From Geodermatophilus obscurus (GTDB lineage: Bacteria > Actinomycetota > Actinomycetes > Mycobacteriales > Geodermatophilaceae): DNA of 64,000 nucleotides. This document shows, piece by piece, positions 23,727 to 32,313 of the stretch (positions are counted from its first letter, which is position 1; each line of letters starts with the position of its first letter). Location of the stretch: NCBI RefSeq assembly GCF_900143215.1, contig NZ_FRDM01000004.1:1-64000 (forward strand), written 5' to 3'. The translations under genes and the position numbers were made by a program. Below the pieces are notes generated by a model. It saw only the letters and a list, made by a program, of their open reading frames with translations, searched no databases and was not told the DNA's origin.

Positions 23727-24317
23727 TCACCTCAGGACGAGGTCCTCGAGACCGGCCGTTGCCAGCGCTCCCCGCAGGCGAGCGAGGATCCGGGCGCGTG
23801 TCGGACCGATGCTGCCGACCGGCATGCCCAGGCGGGCGCTGATGTCCTGGTAGCTGATCGGCGGAGACGCGATCAGCAACTCCATCAGCTGCCGGTGCCG
23901 GTCGGGGAGCTCGGCCAGCGCGCGACGGACCAGCACCTGGTGCTCCTGTCGCAGGGCGGCCGCCTCGGGACCGTCCTCGTCGGCGCCGTCGTACCGGGCG
24001 CCCGCCCCGGGGCCGCGGTCCTCGTCCCAGTCGGTGAGCTGTTCACGCCCGCCCTGACGGATGACCTGCAGGCACACCCGGTGGGCGGTCGTCTTCAACC
24101 ACCCCGCCACGTGGTCGGGTTCCCTGAGGTCGGCGACGTGCTCGACCAGCCTCAGCCACGTCGTCTGCACCGCGTCCGCGGCCTGGGCCTCGTTGAAGCG
24201 GAACCCGCGGACCACCGACCACAGCAGGCCGGAGTACTCGTCGACGATCGCGTTCCAGGCGGCCGCATCGCCCTCGGCAGCACGGTGGATCAAGACGGTG
24301 ACCTCGGGAGGCTCCAT
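23727..24317 (-). CDS. ECF-type RNA polymerase sigma factor
   Basis: A 196-residue sigma-70 family protein. Region 2 (about 20-85) includes WNAIVDEYSGLLWSVVRGF and DAVQTTWLRLVEHV; region 4 (about 130-190) includes ALAELPDRHRQLMELL and the helix-turn-helix YQDISARLGMPVGSIGPTRA. I chose ATG 24317, preceded by AGAGGAAC; an ATG ten codons upstream is also open. No anti-sigma gene is adjacent. It is 125 bases downstream of the SARP-type regulator gene on the same strand, so the two may be co-transcribed. Confidence 0.88.
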   Translation of the reverse strand: MEPPEVTVLIHRAAEGDAAAWNAIVDEYSGLLWSVVRGFRFNEAQAADAVQTTWLRLVEHVADLREPDHVAGWLKTTAHRVCLQVIRQGGREQLTDWDEDRGPGAGARYDGADEDGPEAAALRQEHQVLVRRALAELPDRHRQLMELLIASPPISYQDISARLGMPVGSIGPTRARILARLRGALATAGLEDLVLR

Positions 24318-24442
24318 GTCCCTGTTCCTCTCGTCCGCTCGGCGCACCGCGCCGACACGGGAGAGGTTCGGGATGCCGCGCTAGCGGAGCGCCAGCCGGA
24401 CGAAGCCGCTGGTCAGAGCCAGGAGAAGCGGGCGGGCGGCCC

Positions 24443-27400
24443 TCAGCCGCGGGGAGTCAGCCGCTGCGCGAGCGCGCGCGTGCGCGGCTGGGGCGGCACA
24501 CCCAGCTCGCGCAGCATCTGCTGGCAGCGGCGCAGGGCGCGGTGGGCGTCGCCGAGGTCGCCGTCCGCGAGGTGGACGGCGACGAGGAGCTGGTGGGCGT
24601 CCTCCGAGCAGTCGTCGGCCCGGAGGGCCCGCTCGGCGAGGGTCCGGGCCGTCGTGGTGTCCCCCCGCGCCAGCAGCAGGTTGCCGGCCCGGACGGCGCT
24701 CGAGACGAACCGGCTCCGCAGGCGGTCCCGCTCCCACTCCAGCCAGCTCGCACCCGTCACGTCGGCGAGGAGGTCCCCACCCCACAGCTCCACCGCCCGC
24801 AGGTAGGACGACAGCGCCGCGGAGGGCGCGCCCTGGCGCTCCAGGCGGGCGGCCTCGTCCAGGGCCCGCTCGAACTGCAGCACGTCGATCTCCAGCGCGC
24901 CGTCGGTCACCAGGTGCAGCACCGGGCCGGCACTCCGCAGGAAGTACGGCGGATCGAGCTCGCCGCGGTCGGGCTCGAGGAGGTTCTGCAGGTAGGCGAG
25001 GGTGACGCGCAGGTTCCGGCCGGCCGCCGCGTCGTCGAGGTCGGGCCACAGCTCGGAGGTGATGGCGGTCCGGGTCGGCCGGTCGTGGAGGAGCAGGTAG
25101 CCGAGGAGCTGACGCACCCGCTCCCTGCGCAGCTCCGGCGCGGTGACGACTCCGCCGTCGCGGCGGAGCTCGAGCGGGCCGAGGACGCGCAGGTGCAACC
25201 GTGCGTTCGGCACCGCCGGAATCGCGCGCAGCAGCGAGCGGGCCGTGGCCGCGAGGGTCGGGGGTGCCGTCGCGGCCTGGGCGCGCAGGGTCGCCCGGGC
25301 GGCGGGGCCGAGGTCCTCGATCAGCGCACGCGCACCGTCCTGACCGGCTGCCACCATCCCCAGGGCCAGCTCGGCCACCCACGGCACCGGCAGGAGGGCG
25401 CGCAGGACCGGCCAGACGCTGGACGGGAGTGCGCCGGCCGCCGCCGTCGACCCGTGCTCGCGCAGCTGGACGAGGGCACGCGCCCCGGCGTACAGGTCGG
25501 CGAGGGCGCCGGGTGGCGGGTCGGCGTCCCAGCGTTCCCGGAGCTCCGGCAGGAGCACGTAGAGCAGCGGCAGCGCGATCGGGGAGACCCGCTGCGCACC
25601 GGAGAGGCGCCCCCCGTTCGACGGGACGATCGACCGGAGTGTGGTCGCCGCCTGGTCCTCGGCGCCCCCCGAGAGGGCGTGGAAGGCCTCGGCCAGCGTC
25701 CGGGCGTGGGGTGCCCAGGCGACCGGGGAGGCGCCGAGGACCGGCCGGAACCTCCCGAGGAGCTCCGCTGCCTCCCCGTGCCGCCCCAGGACGTCGAGCA
25801 CGGAGATCGCACAGGGCACCAGATCGGGGGACGTGAGGACCTTGTCCGGCCGCATGTCGCCGAGCAGGTACGGCAGCAGGCGCTCCGCCTCCTCCAGGCG
25901 TCCCCGGAGCCGGAAGGACTCGAGGAGGAGGCCCCGCGAGACGCCGTGCATCGTGGTCGCCGGGTGGGACAGCGCCCGTCGGGCGAGCACCTCGCCGGTC
26001 GAGGCGTCGCCCAGCCTCAGCAGGACCAGGTGGGCGTGCAGCCACTGCTGGACGGGGTGCTGTACGGAGTTGAGCGCCGTCCGCGACATGAGGCTCGGGT
26101 TCGCCAGCGCGGATCGCACCTCGTCGGTGGAGCGCGCCTCCCCGCCACGGACCAGCGCGACGAACGCCGGTGCTCCGGGGTGCCCCGCCGCCGCCAGCTC
26201 CTCCAGCTCCTGCAGCAGGAACTGCATCCGCTGCCGGTCCTTGCCCCAGAACGCCAGTTGCACGAGCGCGTTGAGACACGCGTAGCGCAGATCTGGGTCC
26301 CCGTGCGCGCCGGCGAGCGCCTGCACCAGGAGTTCCTCGGCCGCCCCCGGACTGGTCGGCTCAGCCGCCATCGCGGCGAGCAGCAGCCCCTCGGGGCTCT
26401 GCTGCACCTCGAGCGGGAACCGGCGCAGCCACGACTCGAGGACGTCGGTGGGCACCAGCGCGGTGCAGCACTCGCAGACCTCCACGACCAGCCGGCGGAC
26501 GTCCTCCCACGCCTGGGCGTCCAGCAGCAGGCCCATCGCCTCCTGGTACTGCCCGCGGCCGCGCAGGACGGCGGCCGCGGTCCGCCGCGCCTCCGCCACC
26601 TGCCCGGAGTCGAGGTGGTGCTGGAGGGCCGCTGCCCACAGCCCGTGCAACGACCACCACCCGGAGCGGGAGCGCACGACCAGGGGCAGCCCGTCCAGCA
26701 GGGACCGGAGGTCCACGTCCCGGCCGAGCAGCGCGGCGGCGATCTCCTCGTCCGCCCCGCCCACGGCGACGAGCAACGCGAGTGCGTGGCGGCGCTCCGG
26801 CGACAGCTGGGTGAGCAGCTCCTCCCAGACGTACCCGCTGACGGCGAACGGGCCCGCGGTCGCCGTCAGCTCGGCCAGGGCCGGCCAGCCCCCGACGTCA
26901 CTGAGCAGTTCCGGTGGGACACCGCGGGACTCGGCGAACGCGGCGACCTCGTCCTCGCGGAACTGCAGGTCGCCCTCCCGCAGGACCACTGCGTCCCCGG
27001 TGGCCACGAGCCGGGAGACCGACAGCGGCAGCGGCGGACGGGAGGCGAGGACGAGGTGCCCGTTCCTCGGCAGCTCCTCGATCAGGTGCCCGAGGAACTC
27101 GCCGGCCGGCGATCCCCGGGTCACCAGGTGGACGTCGTCGAGGACGAGGGCGACGTGGCGAGGGGCCGCACCCCACAGCGCCTCGGCCACCGCGACCGCG
27201 GCCTGCCGTGGGTCCTCCGGCACCGGGACCGAGAGGCCGACCGCGGCGAAGGCACCGGAGGCCAGGACCGAGAGCGTCGTGTCGTCCCGCTGACAGGTCA
27301 GCCAGCGGTCCTCTCCCGCGGGGGACAGCGCGTTCTCGCTCACGGCCTGACCCAGCAGCGTGGTCTTGCCGAAGCCGGCGGGTGCCACCACCGCGGTGAG

Positions 27401-27499
27401 GGGGCGCTCGAAGCGGCTCCGCAGCGCGTCCAGGAGCCGGGGCCGCACGATCAGGTCCCGGCTGGCGAGCGGCGGTGCGTACCTGAGCGCCCGGCTCAT
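24443..27499 (-). CDS. Large LAL/SARP-type transcriptional regulator (P-loop, TPR, winged helix-BTAD)
   Basis: A 1018-residue regulator. The N-terminus has an NTPase of the MalT/LAL type with Walker A APAGFGKTTLLG near residue 40 and a Walker B-like VALVLDDVH. A long helical repeat middle (about 300-760) looks like TPRs. The C-terminus is a SARP module: a winged helix (LRVLGPLELRRDGG, then LRRERVRQLLGYLLLHDRP and NLRVTLAYLQNLL) followed by a bacterial transcriptional activation domain. SARP modules usually sit at the N-terminus, so the reversed order is typical of the LAL-BTAD class. ATG 27499 is chosen; the upstream frame to 27979 is shadow. Such proteins control secondary metabolism or stress genes. 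Confidence 0.85.
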   Translation of the reverse strand: MSRALRYAPPLASRDLIVRPRLLDALRSRFERPLTAVVAPAGFGKTTLLGQAVSENALSPAGEDRWLTCQRDDTTLSVLASGAFAAVGLSVPVPEDPRQAAVAVAEALWGAAPRHVALVLDDVHLVTRGSPAGEFLGHLIEELPRNGHLVLASRPPLPLSVSRLVATGDAVVLREGDLQFREDEVAAFAESRGVPPELLSDVGGWPALAELTATAGPFAVSGYVWEELLTQLSPERRHALALLVAVGGADEEIAAALLGRDVDLRSLLDGLPLVVRSRSGWWSLHGLWAAALQHHLDSGQVAEARRTAAAVLRGRGQYQEAMGLLLDAQAWEDVRRLVVEVCECCTALVPTDVLESWLRRFPLEVQQSPEGLLLAAMAAEPTSPGAAEELLVQALAGAHGDPDLRYACLNALVQLAFWGKDRQRMQFLLQELEELAAAGHPGAPAFVALVRGGEARSTDEVRSALANPSLMSRTALNSVQHPVQQWLHAHLVLLRLGDASTGEVLARRALSHPATTMHGVSRGLLLESFRLRGRLEEAERLLPYLLGDMRPDKVLTSPDLVPCAISVLDVLGRHGEAAELLGRFRPVLGASPVAWAPHARTLAEAFHALSGGAEDQAATTLRSIVPSNGGRLSGAQRVSPIALPLLYVLLPELRERWDADPPPGALADLYAGARALVQLREHGSTAAAGALPSSVWPVLRALLPVPWVAELALGMVAAGQDGARALIEDLGPAARATLRAQAATAPPTLAATARSLLRAIPAVPNARLHLRVLGPLELRRDGGVVTAPELRRERVRQLLGYLLLHDRPTRTAITSELWPDLDDAAAGRNLRVTLAYLQNLLEPDRGELDPPYFLRSAGPVLHLVTDGALEIDVLQFERALDEAARLERQGAPSAALSSYLRAVELWGGDLLADVTGASWLEWERDRLRSRFVSSAVRAGNLLLARGDTTTARTLAERALRADDCSEDAHQLLVAVHLADGDLGDAHRALRRCQQMLRELGVPPQPRTRALAQRLTPRG

Positions 27500-27695
27500 G
27501 GGCCGACTGTAGGCACCGTGCGACCGGTGGCACACCGGATTCGTTCCCGCTGACGCGCCGCTGGCGACGTTCCGGGCGGGCCGGTGTATCAGCACGGTTG
27601 GCCCCCGCGTCTGTGCAGTACGGACCTCGTCGGGACCCCGACCTGGCGTTCTGCGGTCTGCCCGGTGTCCGGCCGGGTGCCGGAGGGAGGCGGTC

Positions 27696-27998
27696 GTGGA
27701 CGAGAGCGACGGGTACCGGTGGGACGACGGCCAGCTGATGACGCTCCTGACCGAGGTGCTGGACGACCCGGAGGCCGACTGTGCGGAGGCGTCGACGTCC
27801 GCCACGTCGGACGACCGGCCCGCCGAGATCTCCCTGGAGGACGTCGTCGCCGCGGGGCGGGCCGCGTTCTGCTGGCTCGACGTGGTCGTCACGTTGCGGG
27901 ACGTCGCCCGGCAGCTCGGGCCGGCCGCCGGTGTCCCGACCGCCTGCGAGCCCGAGCACCGGCTCGGCCGCTCCCGCACCGGGTCGACGACGACCTGA
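27696..27998 (+). CDS. Small acidic hypothetical protein
   Basis: A 100-residue protein starting at GTG 27696 behind a strong GGAGGGAGG. The N-terminal two-thirds are acidic and helical (DDGQLMTLLTEVLDDPEADC and EDVVAAGRAAFCWLDVVV); the C-terminal part is polar. Two cysteines are present without a motif. It is divergent from the SARP-type regulator, 196 bases away, so a shared control region is likely. No family recognised. Confidence 0.6.
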   Translation: MDESDGYRWDDGQLMTLLTEVLDDPEADCAEASTSATSDDRPAEISLEDVVAAGRAAFCWLDVVVTLRDVARQLGPAAGVPTACEPEHRLGRSRTGSTTT

Positions 27999-28067
27999 GG
28001 GCGCGGGGCGAGCCCCGCTCCGACGTGCGGCGCACTGCGCGGAGTGGGCCGTTCGGGTGAGCGCCCG

Positions 28068-29162
28068 TCAGGCCGGGAGTTCGTCGATGCTCGACGGCTC
28101 CCGCTCCTGGACGCCGTTCACCGCGTGGCGGAAGTCGCTGGACCGCGCGTACGCGACGCGCCGCGCACGCATGATCGAGCCCAGGGGCCGGTGGGCCTCC
28201 AGCGCGTGCCACGGATTGAACGACAGGACGTCGTCGGCGTAGCGGCGGCGGGCGTCGCTGTACGGGTCCTGCGCCGGCAGGTGCAGGACCGCGACCCGAT
28301 GGTGCGGTGACAACTCCTCGGGCCAGCGCACCGAGGCGTCCTCGATCGGCATCCGGTCGACGTCGACGCACAGTTGTGCGCGTACTTCGTACTCGGCGCT
28401 GTGGCGGGCGAAGAAGTCCGCGACCAGGTCCCGCAGCGCTGAGTCCCCGGCGCGCCTGCCCACGGGCCTGCCGCTGAGGGCCCGCACGTCCTCGGACAGC
28501 GGGGCGGCGGAGATCTTGGCGACGTGGTCGCCGTAGCGCAGGGCCGCCATCGAGTGGAAGGTCTCCCCGAGGATGTGGTGGTTCGGCGTGGCCAGGACCT
28601 CGGCGATCCGCGGGAGCGGGAACCTGAGGCGGGTGAGCACTCGGGCGACCAGCCGGGTGGACCGCTGCCGCAGGTCGCTCTCGCGGTGCTGCCGCTCGAG
28701 CGCCTCCTGCAGCTCGGCGTACTCGCCGATGGTGCCGAAGGGCAGGGTCGGGTGGTTGACCAGGAGGAAGTCCTGCGTGGTGGCACCGTCGTCGAGGGCC
28801 CGAGGGCCGTCCACCCCGATCACCTTGATGGCCATCCCGCGCGGGGCGGGCACCCGGTCGGTACGGAGGTGACCCGGTGAGGTGGAGAAGCGCACGATGA
28901 CCGGGTAGCTGCGAGAGGCGGCGAACAGGCCCTGGGCGAGGTGCGCGGGCAGGCCCGGCTCCACGTGCAGCTCGCCGGCGAGGATGCCGTGACTCTTGGC
29001 GTGCGCGTCGCGCAGGCCGTGCCGGTGCTTGGCGGCGACCTGGCGGTTGGCGCGTTCCATCGTCCCGACGACCTGCCGGACGAGTTCGTCCTCGTCGGGG
29101 AACGACTGCTCCAGGTCCGCCTGGTAGCGGACGTAGGGGGGCGATGTGGTCACCGGTGTCAT
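28068..29162 (-). CDS. Catalase-related hemoprotein
   Basis: A 364-residue heme protein of the catalase superfamily, shorter than classical catalases (about 480 or more). The distal His is H58 in KSHGILAGE, and the C-terminal R334-x3-Y338 (RRVAY) supplies the proximal tyrosine. PVIVRFSTSPG (about 87-97) and the FHSMAALRYGDHVAK region follow catalase order. Short catalase-like proteins include allene oxide synthase-type enzymes that rearrange fatty-acid hydroperoxides, and small peroxidases. ATG 29162 overlaps the stop of the cyclooxygenase-like gene (ATGA), so the two are translated together; this favours a role on a product of that enzyme. That role is inference. Confidence 0.8.
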   Translation of the reverse strand: MTPVTTSPPYVRYQADLEQSFPDEDELVRQVVGTMERANRQVAAKHRHGLRDAHAKSHGILAGELHVEPGLPAHLAQGLFAASRSYPVIVRFSTSPGHLRTDRVPAPRGMAIKVIGVDGPRALDDGATTQDFLLVNHPTLPFGTIGEYAELQEALERQHRESDLRQRSTRLVARVLTRLRFPLPRIAEVLATPNHHILGETFHSMAALRYGDHVAKISAAPLSEDVRALSGRPVGRRAGDSALRDLVADFFARHSAEYEVRAQLCVDVDRMPIEDASVRWPEELSPHHRVAVLHLPAQDPYSDARRRYADDVLSFNPWHALEAHRPLGSIMRARRVAYARSSDFRHAVNGVQEREPSSIDELPA

Positions 29163-30790
29163 CGTGTCGCCGTCGAGCTGGTGCGGGTGAAGGTGACCAG
29201 CGGCTCGGTGTCCTCGCCCGGGGTGTTCCGGTCGACGAGGTCCTGCAGGCGACTGGTCCGCTTGATCACGCGCATTCCCGCCCTGGAGAAGGTCGAGGCG
29301 TTGAAGACGCTCTTCGTGAGCAGCGGGTTGGTGAGCGCCTGGGAGAAGGCGTCCACCGCCACCATCGTGCCCATCACCGGGGGCAGCGCGGAGTTCCGCC
29401 GGACGTCCTCGGCGAAGAGTCCGACGTACAGCTCGACGTCGTCCACCGACGGGTACCGGGCCTCCAGCGCCTCGGCCACCGCAGGGTCGGCGGAGAAGTC
29501 GCTGAAGGACCGCAGCCGCGGGTAACCGCAGGCCTGGCGGTAGTCGTTGAAGCCGGCCAGTGCAGCCCTCCGACCGATGGTGATCGTGCGCTCCTCGACG
29601 GGCAGCAGGAACTCCGCCGTGTTCCGGATCCCGATCTCGGTGCTCGGTTGCCGGGACGCCTCGTCGAAGAGGGCGGCCAGCCCCTGCTGGGGGACGACGT
29701 CGGCCTCCCACAGGACGTCACTGGCCGGGCGTCGCACCCCGCCGACGGTCAGGTCGGTGGGGATGAGGGGGTGCCAGCGGTAGAGCAGGTCGAACTCGAT
29801 GGACATCCAGTTCTGCCGGTACCACTCCTCCCGGACGCCGATCCCCGGCTCCACGAACAGCTTGAAGTGGGACGGCGTGATGTGGTTGATGTAGTCCTCG
29901 ATCACGATCTTGATGAGGATGACGATCAGCGTGTTGCGAGCCGTCTGGAAGATGCGCTCGTCGTCCCAGTCGGGGTTCTCGGCTGCGATGAGGTCGGCGA
30001 GGCGGTTGTGCTCGCGGAGGAACAGCGTGCTGAGCATCACGAAGCCGTAGTGGATGTTGCCCCGCGGGATCCCCAGGGCGAACAGGCTCCGCTTCTGGGC
30101 GTCGGTCAGCTCCCCCAGCTCCACGGCCTTCCGATCGCGGCCGGGGTAGCTGAGCGGGAGGTCGACGAACTCCGGCTCGACCTGGCCGTCCGGGCCGAAG
30201 TAGTACGGCGGGAACTCGCCGCCGTCGATCTGCTGGCTCTTTAGCCGGCCGCCGGAGTGGGTCCGCAGCATCGCGGTCACGTCCTCGGTCTGGCCGTAGA
30301 GCTGGCTCAGGTCGATGTCGTGGGTGGAGGTGTTGCGCAGCACGTCGTCGGGGTCCGTGCGGAGGAAGCCGTCGACGAACCACTGGGCGAAGTGGGAGAA
30401 CAGCAGGGTCGACTTCGTCGACTCCCGCGGCTGCTCCCGGCGGAACAGCTCCGCGACCGACGCCGGCGCCACCGACTGCAGCCGCTGCGCGAGCGCGTCG
30501 TCCGCCGGCAGGTGCCGGGCGCTGTACGTCCGGTCGGTGAGCGACTCCCACGACGTGTACGGGGTTCTCGTGCTCAGGGTGTTCGGCCGCGTCTCGAGCT
30601 TGTAGACCAACCGGTTGATGAGCCGCCGGTTGGTCCTCGACCTGACGACGGGCAGCTCCTGCAGCAGCGTCCACACGGGCTTCAGATGGGTGACCGCCCA
30701 GAGTTCGGCGCCGTTGCGCCAGCCGTTCGTGCGCCAGTACGACCGGCGCTCAGCGGTCCCGGGAACCGCCGACGTGTCCGGGTCCGCCAC
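29159..30790 (-). CDS. Cyclooxygenase-like heme dioxygenase/peroxidase
   Basis: A 543-residue member of the animal-type heme peroxidase family, close in pattern to prostaglandin H synthase. Shared blocks include TPYTSWESLTDRTYSARHLP, THDIDLSQLYG, LREHNRLAD, IKIVIEDYINHIT and SIEFDLLYRWHPLIP. The last contains the equivalents of the COX catalytic tyrosine (Y337) and proximal heme histidine (H340). The distal histidine of COX (FAQHFTH) is replaced: here it reads FAQWFVD, with Asp140. That predicts a dioxygenase with weak peroxidase activity. GTG 30790 follows AGGAGG; an ATG at 30955 would add 55 poorly ordered residues. It is coupled to the catalase-related gene. The likely substrate is an unsaturated fatty acid. 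Confidence 0.82.
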   Translation of the reverse strand: MADPDTSAVPGTAERRSYWRTNGWRNGAELWAVTHLKPVWTLLQELPVVRSRTNRRLINRLVYKLETRPNTLSTRTPYTSWESLTDRTYSARHLPADDALAQRLQSVAPASVAELFRREQPRESTKSTLLFSHFAQWFVDGFLRTDPDDVLRNTSTHDIDLSQLYGQTEDVTAMLRTHSGGRLKSQQIDGGEFPPYYFGPDGQVEPEFVDLPLSYPGRDRKAVELGELTDAQKRSLFALGIPRGNIHYGFVMLSTLFLREHNRLADLIAAENPDWDDERIFQTARNTLIVILIKIVIEDYINHITPSHFKLFVEPGIGVREEWYRQNWMSIEFDLLYRWHPLIPTDLTVGGVRRPASDVLWEADVVPQQGLAALFDEASRQPSTEIGIRNTAEFLLPVEERTITIGRRAALAGFNDYRQACGYPRLRSFSDFSADPAVAEALEARYPSVDDVELYVGLFAEDVRRNSALPPVMGTMVAVDAFSQALTNPLLTKSVFNASTFSRAGMRVIKRTSRLQDLVDRNTPGEDTEPLVTFTRTSSTATR

Positions 30791-31684
30791 CGCCTCGATC
30801 CTCCTGACGGGTCGTTCCTCGAGGAGGACCCGACCGGGAACGCTCGTCGCCTTCGTGCCTCTGCTCGTTGCCACGGCTGCTCCAGTTGGCTCCTGGTCTC
30901 CGACGGAGACCGTCCTCCACGCACGGGTCCACGGAGTCTTCGGACGTGACGTCACTGGACCATCACCGCGCCGTCACCGTGTCCGCCGTGGCGCACCCAG
31001 GCCCGGGAGCAGCCCGGGCCGAGGCGACCTCGACGGCGACGGCCGGCCGCCGGCCGTCCTCGTCGGACCTGGTGACGGCGGGAACTCCCCGTGTCCGGCC
31101 ACCTGCTGGTCGCCGTCCGGGTCCGGCAGCGCGACCTCGGACGGCCGGGCACCCGCATGGCGGCGGTCATCGCAGACAAGTCCCACACCCCCCACGGCCA
31201 CCGCGTCGGCCTCCCGTCGAGGAGGCGTCACCGCGGTCACCCCTGAGCTGGCCTACCAGGCGGTCCAGCGTGGCAGACGCGGCTCGCGCGGCGGTCGTGC
31301 TCGAACGTCCGATCGTGGCGGAGACCCGTGGGGACCGGGGGGCCCGGCCGCGGGAGGGCGGGTCCTGCGGCAGCCGCCACCGGCTGGCCTGCCGGCGTGC
31401 CCGGCTGGGAGGACGTCCGCGCCCTCGACCTGGACGCCACCGACTGGCACACCTACGCCGCTGCGTGGGACGCCGGCGGGACGCGGTTCCACGTCGACGA
31501 CCAGCTCGTCCGGGTGGTCCCGCAGGGCCTCGCCTACCCGCTGGTGCTGATGGTCGACCTGTTCGAGTTTCCCGCCGGGGCCGACCGGGACCCGGCGGCC
31601 TACCCGAAGGCCGCCGGAGTCGGCCCGATCCGCGGGTACCGACCGACCGCCGACCGGTACGGACGACGGGCCACCCGGCCGGGG
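30791..31684. other. Stretch without an intact gene; contains a hydrolase remnant
   Basis: Upstream of the dioxygenase gene lie about 890 bases with no intact gene. It should contain that operon's promoter. A decayed coding segment at 31394-31642 is described separately. Between 30960 and 31390 the frames are short and Arg/Pro-rich. Confidence 0.45.
31394..31642 (+). pseudogene. Remnant resembling a GH16-type glycoside hydrolase C-terminus
   Basis: In one plus-strand frame the sequence reads GWEDVRALDLDATDWHTYAA, then AWDAGGTRFHVDDQLVRVV, LVLMVDLFEFP and IRGYRP. W-T-AA-WD---R-yVDd-lV is the pattern of the C-terminal part of GH16-like (laminarinase-type) enzymes. There is no start or catalytic segment upstream and no stop where the domain should end, so this is a 3' fragment. 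The assignment is by recall. Confidence 0.4.
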
Positions 31685-32188
31685 TCAGGCGCGGCGGACG
31701 GTGAGGTGCGGCGGCTGCGCCAGGGTCTGGGCGACCACGCAGTACCGCTCGGTGAGCTGGCCCAGCTTGGCGAGGGTGGCGTCATCGGCGTCGGTGTCCA
31801 GCTCGGCGTCCACCGTGATCGCGCCCAGGCCGACCGGCGCCTCCTTCGAGACGCCGAGCGTCCCCCGGGCGTCCATGTCGCCCCGCGCGCTGAGCCGCGC
31901 CGAGCGGATCTCGACGCCCATCGTCGTGGCGACGCTGCGCATCGTCACCCCGGCGCAGGCCAGCAGGGCCTGCAGCAACATGTCGCCCGAGCACGCGTCG
32001 CTGCCGTCGCCGCCGGTGGACGGGTGCAGCCCGGCGCGGGCGGGCCCGGCCCAGGTCTGCACCGTGCAGGTGACGCCCGGGTCGGCGAACGCGGCCTCCG
32101 CGTGCATCGTCACGCACGCGGAGCCCGGGTCCTCCCGGTAGCCCTGCTTGATCGGCGCCTGCAGGTCCCGCAGCTGTGCGGCGTCCAT
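31685..32188 (-). CDS. OsmC/Ohr family peroxidase-like protein
   Basis: A 167-residue protein of the OsmC fold, which reduces organic hydroperoxides with a pair of cysteines. SACVTMHAEAAF is the N-terminal strand region. The segment DACSGDMLLQALLACAGVTM carries two cysteines, the second on the central helix in the usual reactive place. The C-terminal region has the second strand set and TERYCVV with another cysteine. ATG 32188 starts it. It stands alone before a strong terminator, 126 bases from the hydrolase gene. Substrate unknown; an oxidative-stress role fits the family. Confidence 0.85.
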   Translation of the reverse strand: MDAAQLRDLQAPIKQGYREDPGSACVTMHAEAAFADPGVTCTVQTWAGPARAGLHPSTGGDGSDACSGDMLLQALLACAGVTMRSVATTMGVEIRSARLSARGDMDARGTLGVSKEAPVGLGAITVDAELDTDADDATLAKLGQLTERYCVVAQTLAQPPHLTVRRA

Positions 32189-32250
32189 CCCGGCCTCCCG
32201 GTGTCGTCCGGACCCCCATGCTCACGGCCGGGGTCCGCTCCTGCCAGGCG

Positions 32251-32281
32251 GGCCGGTGCCCGGGTTCCCCGGGCACCGGCC
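32251..32281. terminator. Terminator after the secreted hydrolase gene
   Basis: A perfect 14-bp stem (GGCCGGTGCCCGGG at 32251-32264 with its complement at 32268-32281) and a three-base loop, 33 bases after the hydrolase stop on the minus strand. Confidence 0.85.
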
Positions 32282-32313
32282 GCGATCACGGTGCGGGTGC
32301 GGCGGCCCTCGGC

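Noticed and set aside
24542-27553. A 1003-codon plus-strand frame opposite the LAL/SARP-type regulator
   Set aside because: Antisense shadow of a highly biased gene; Gln/Arg/Gly-rich with no domain.
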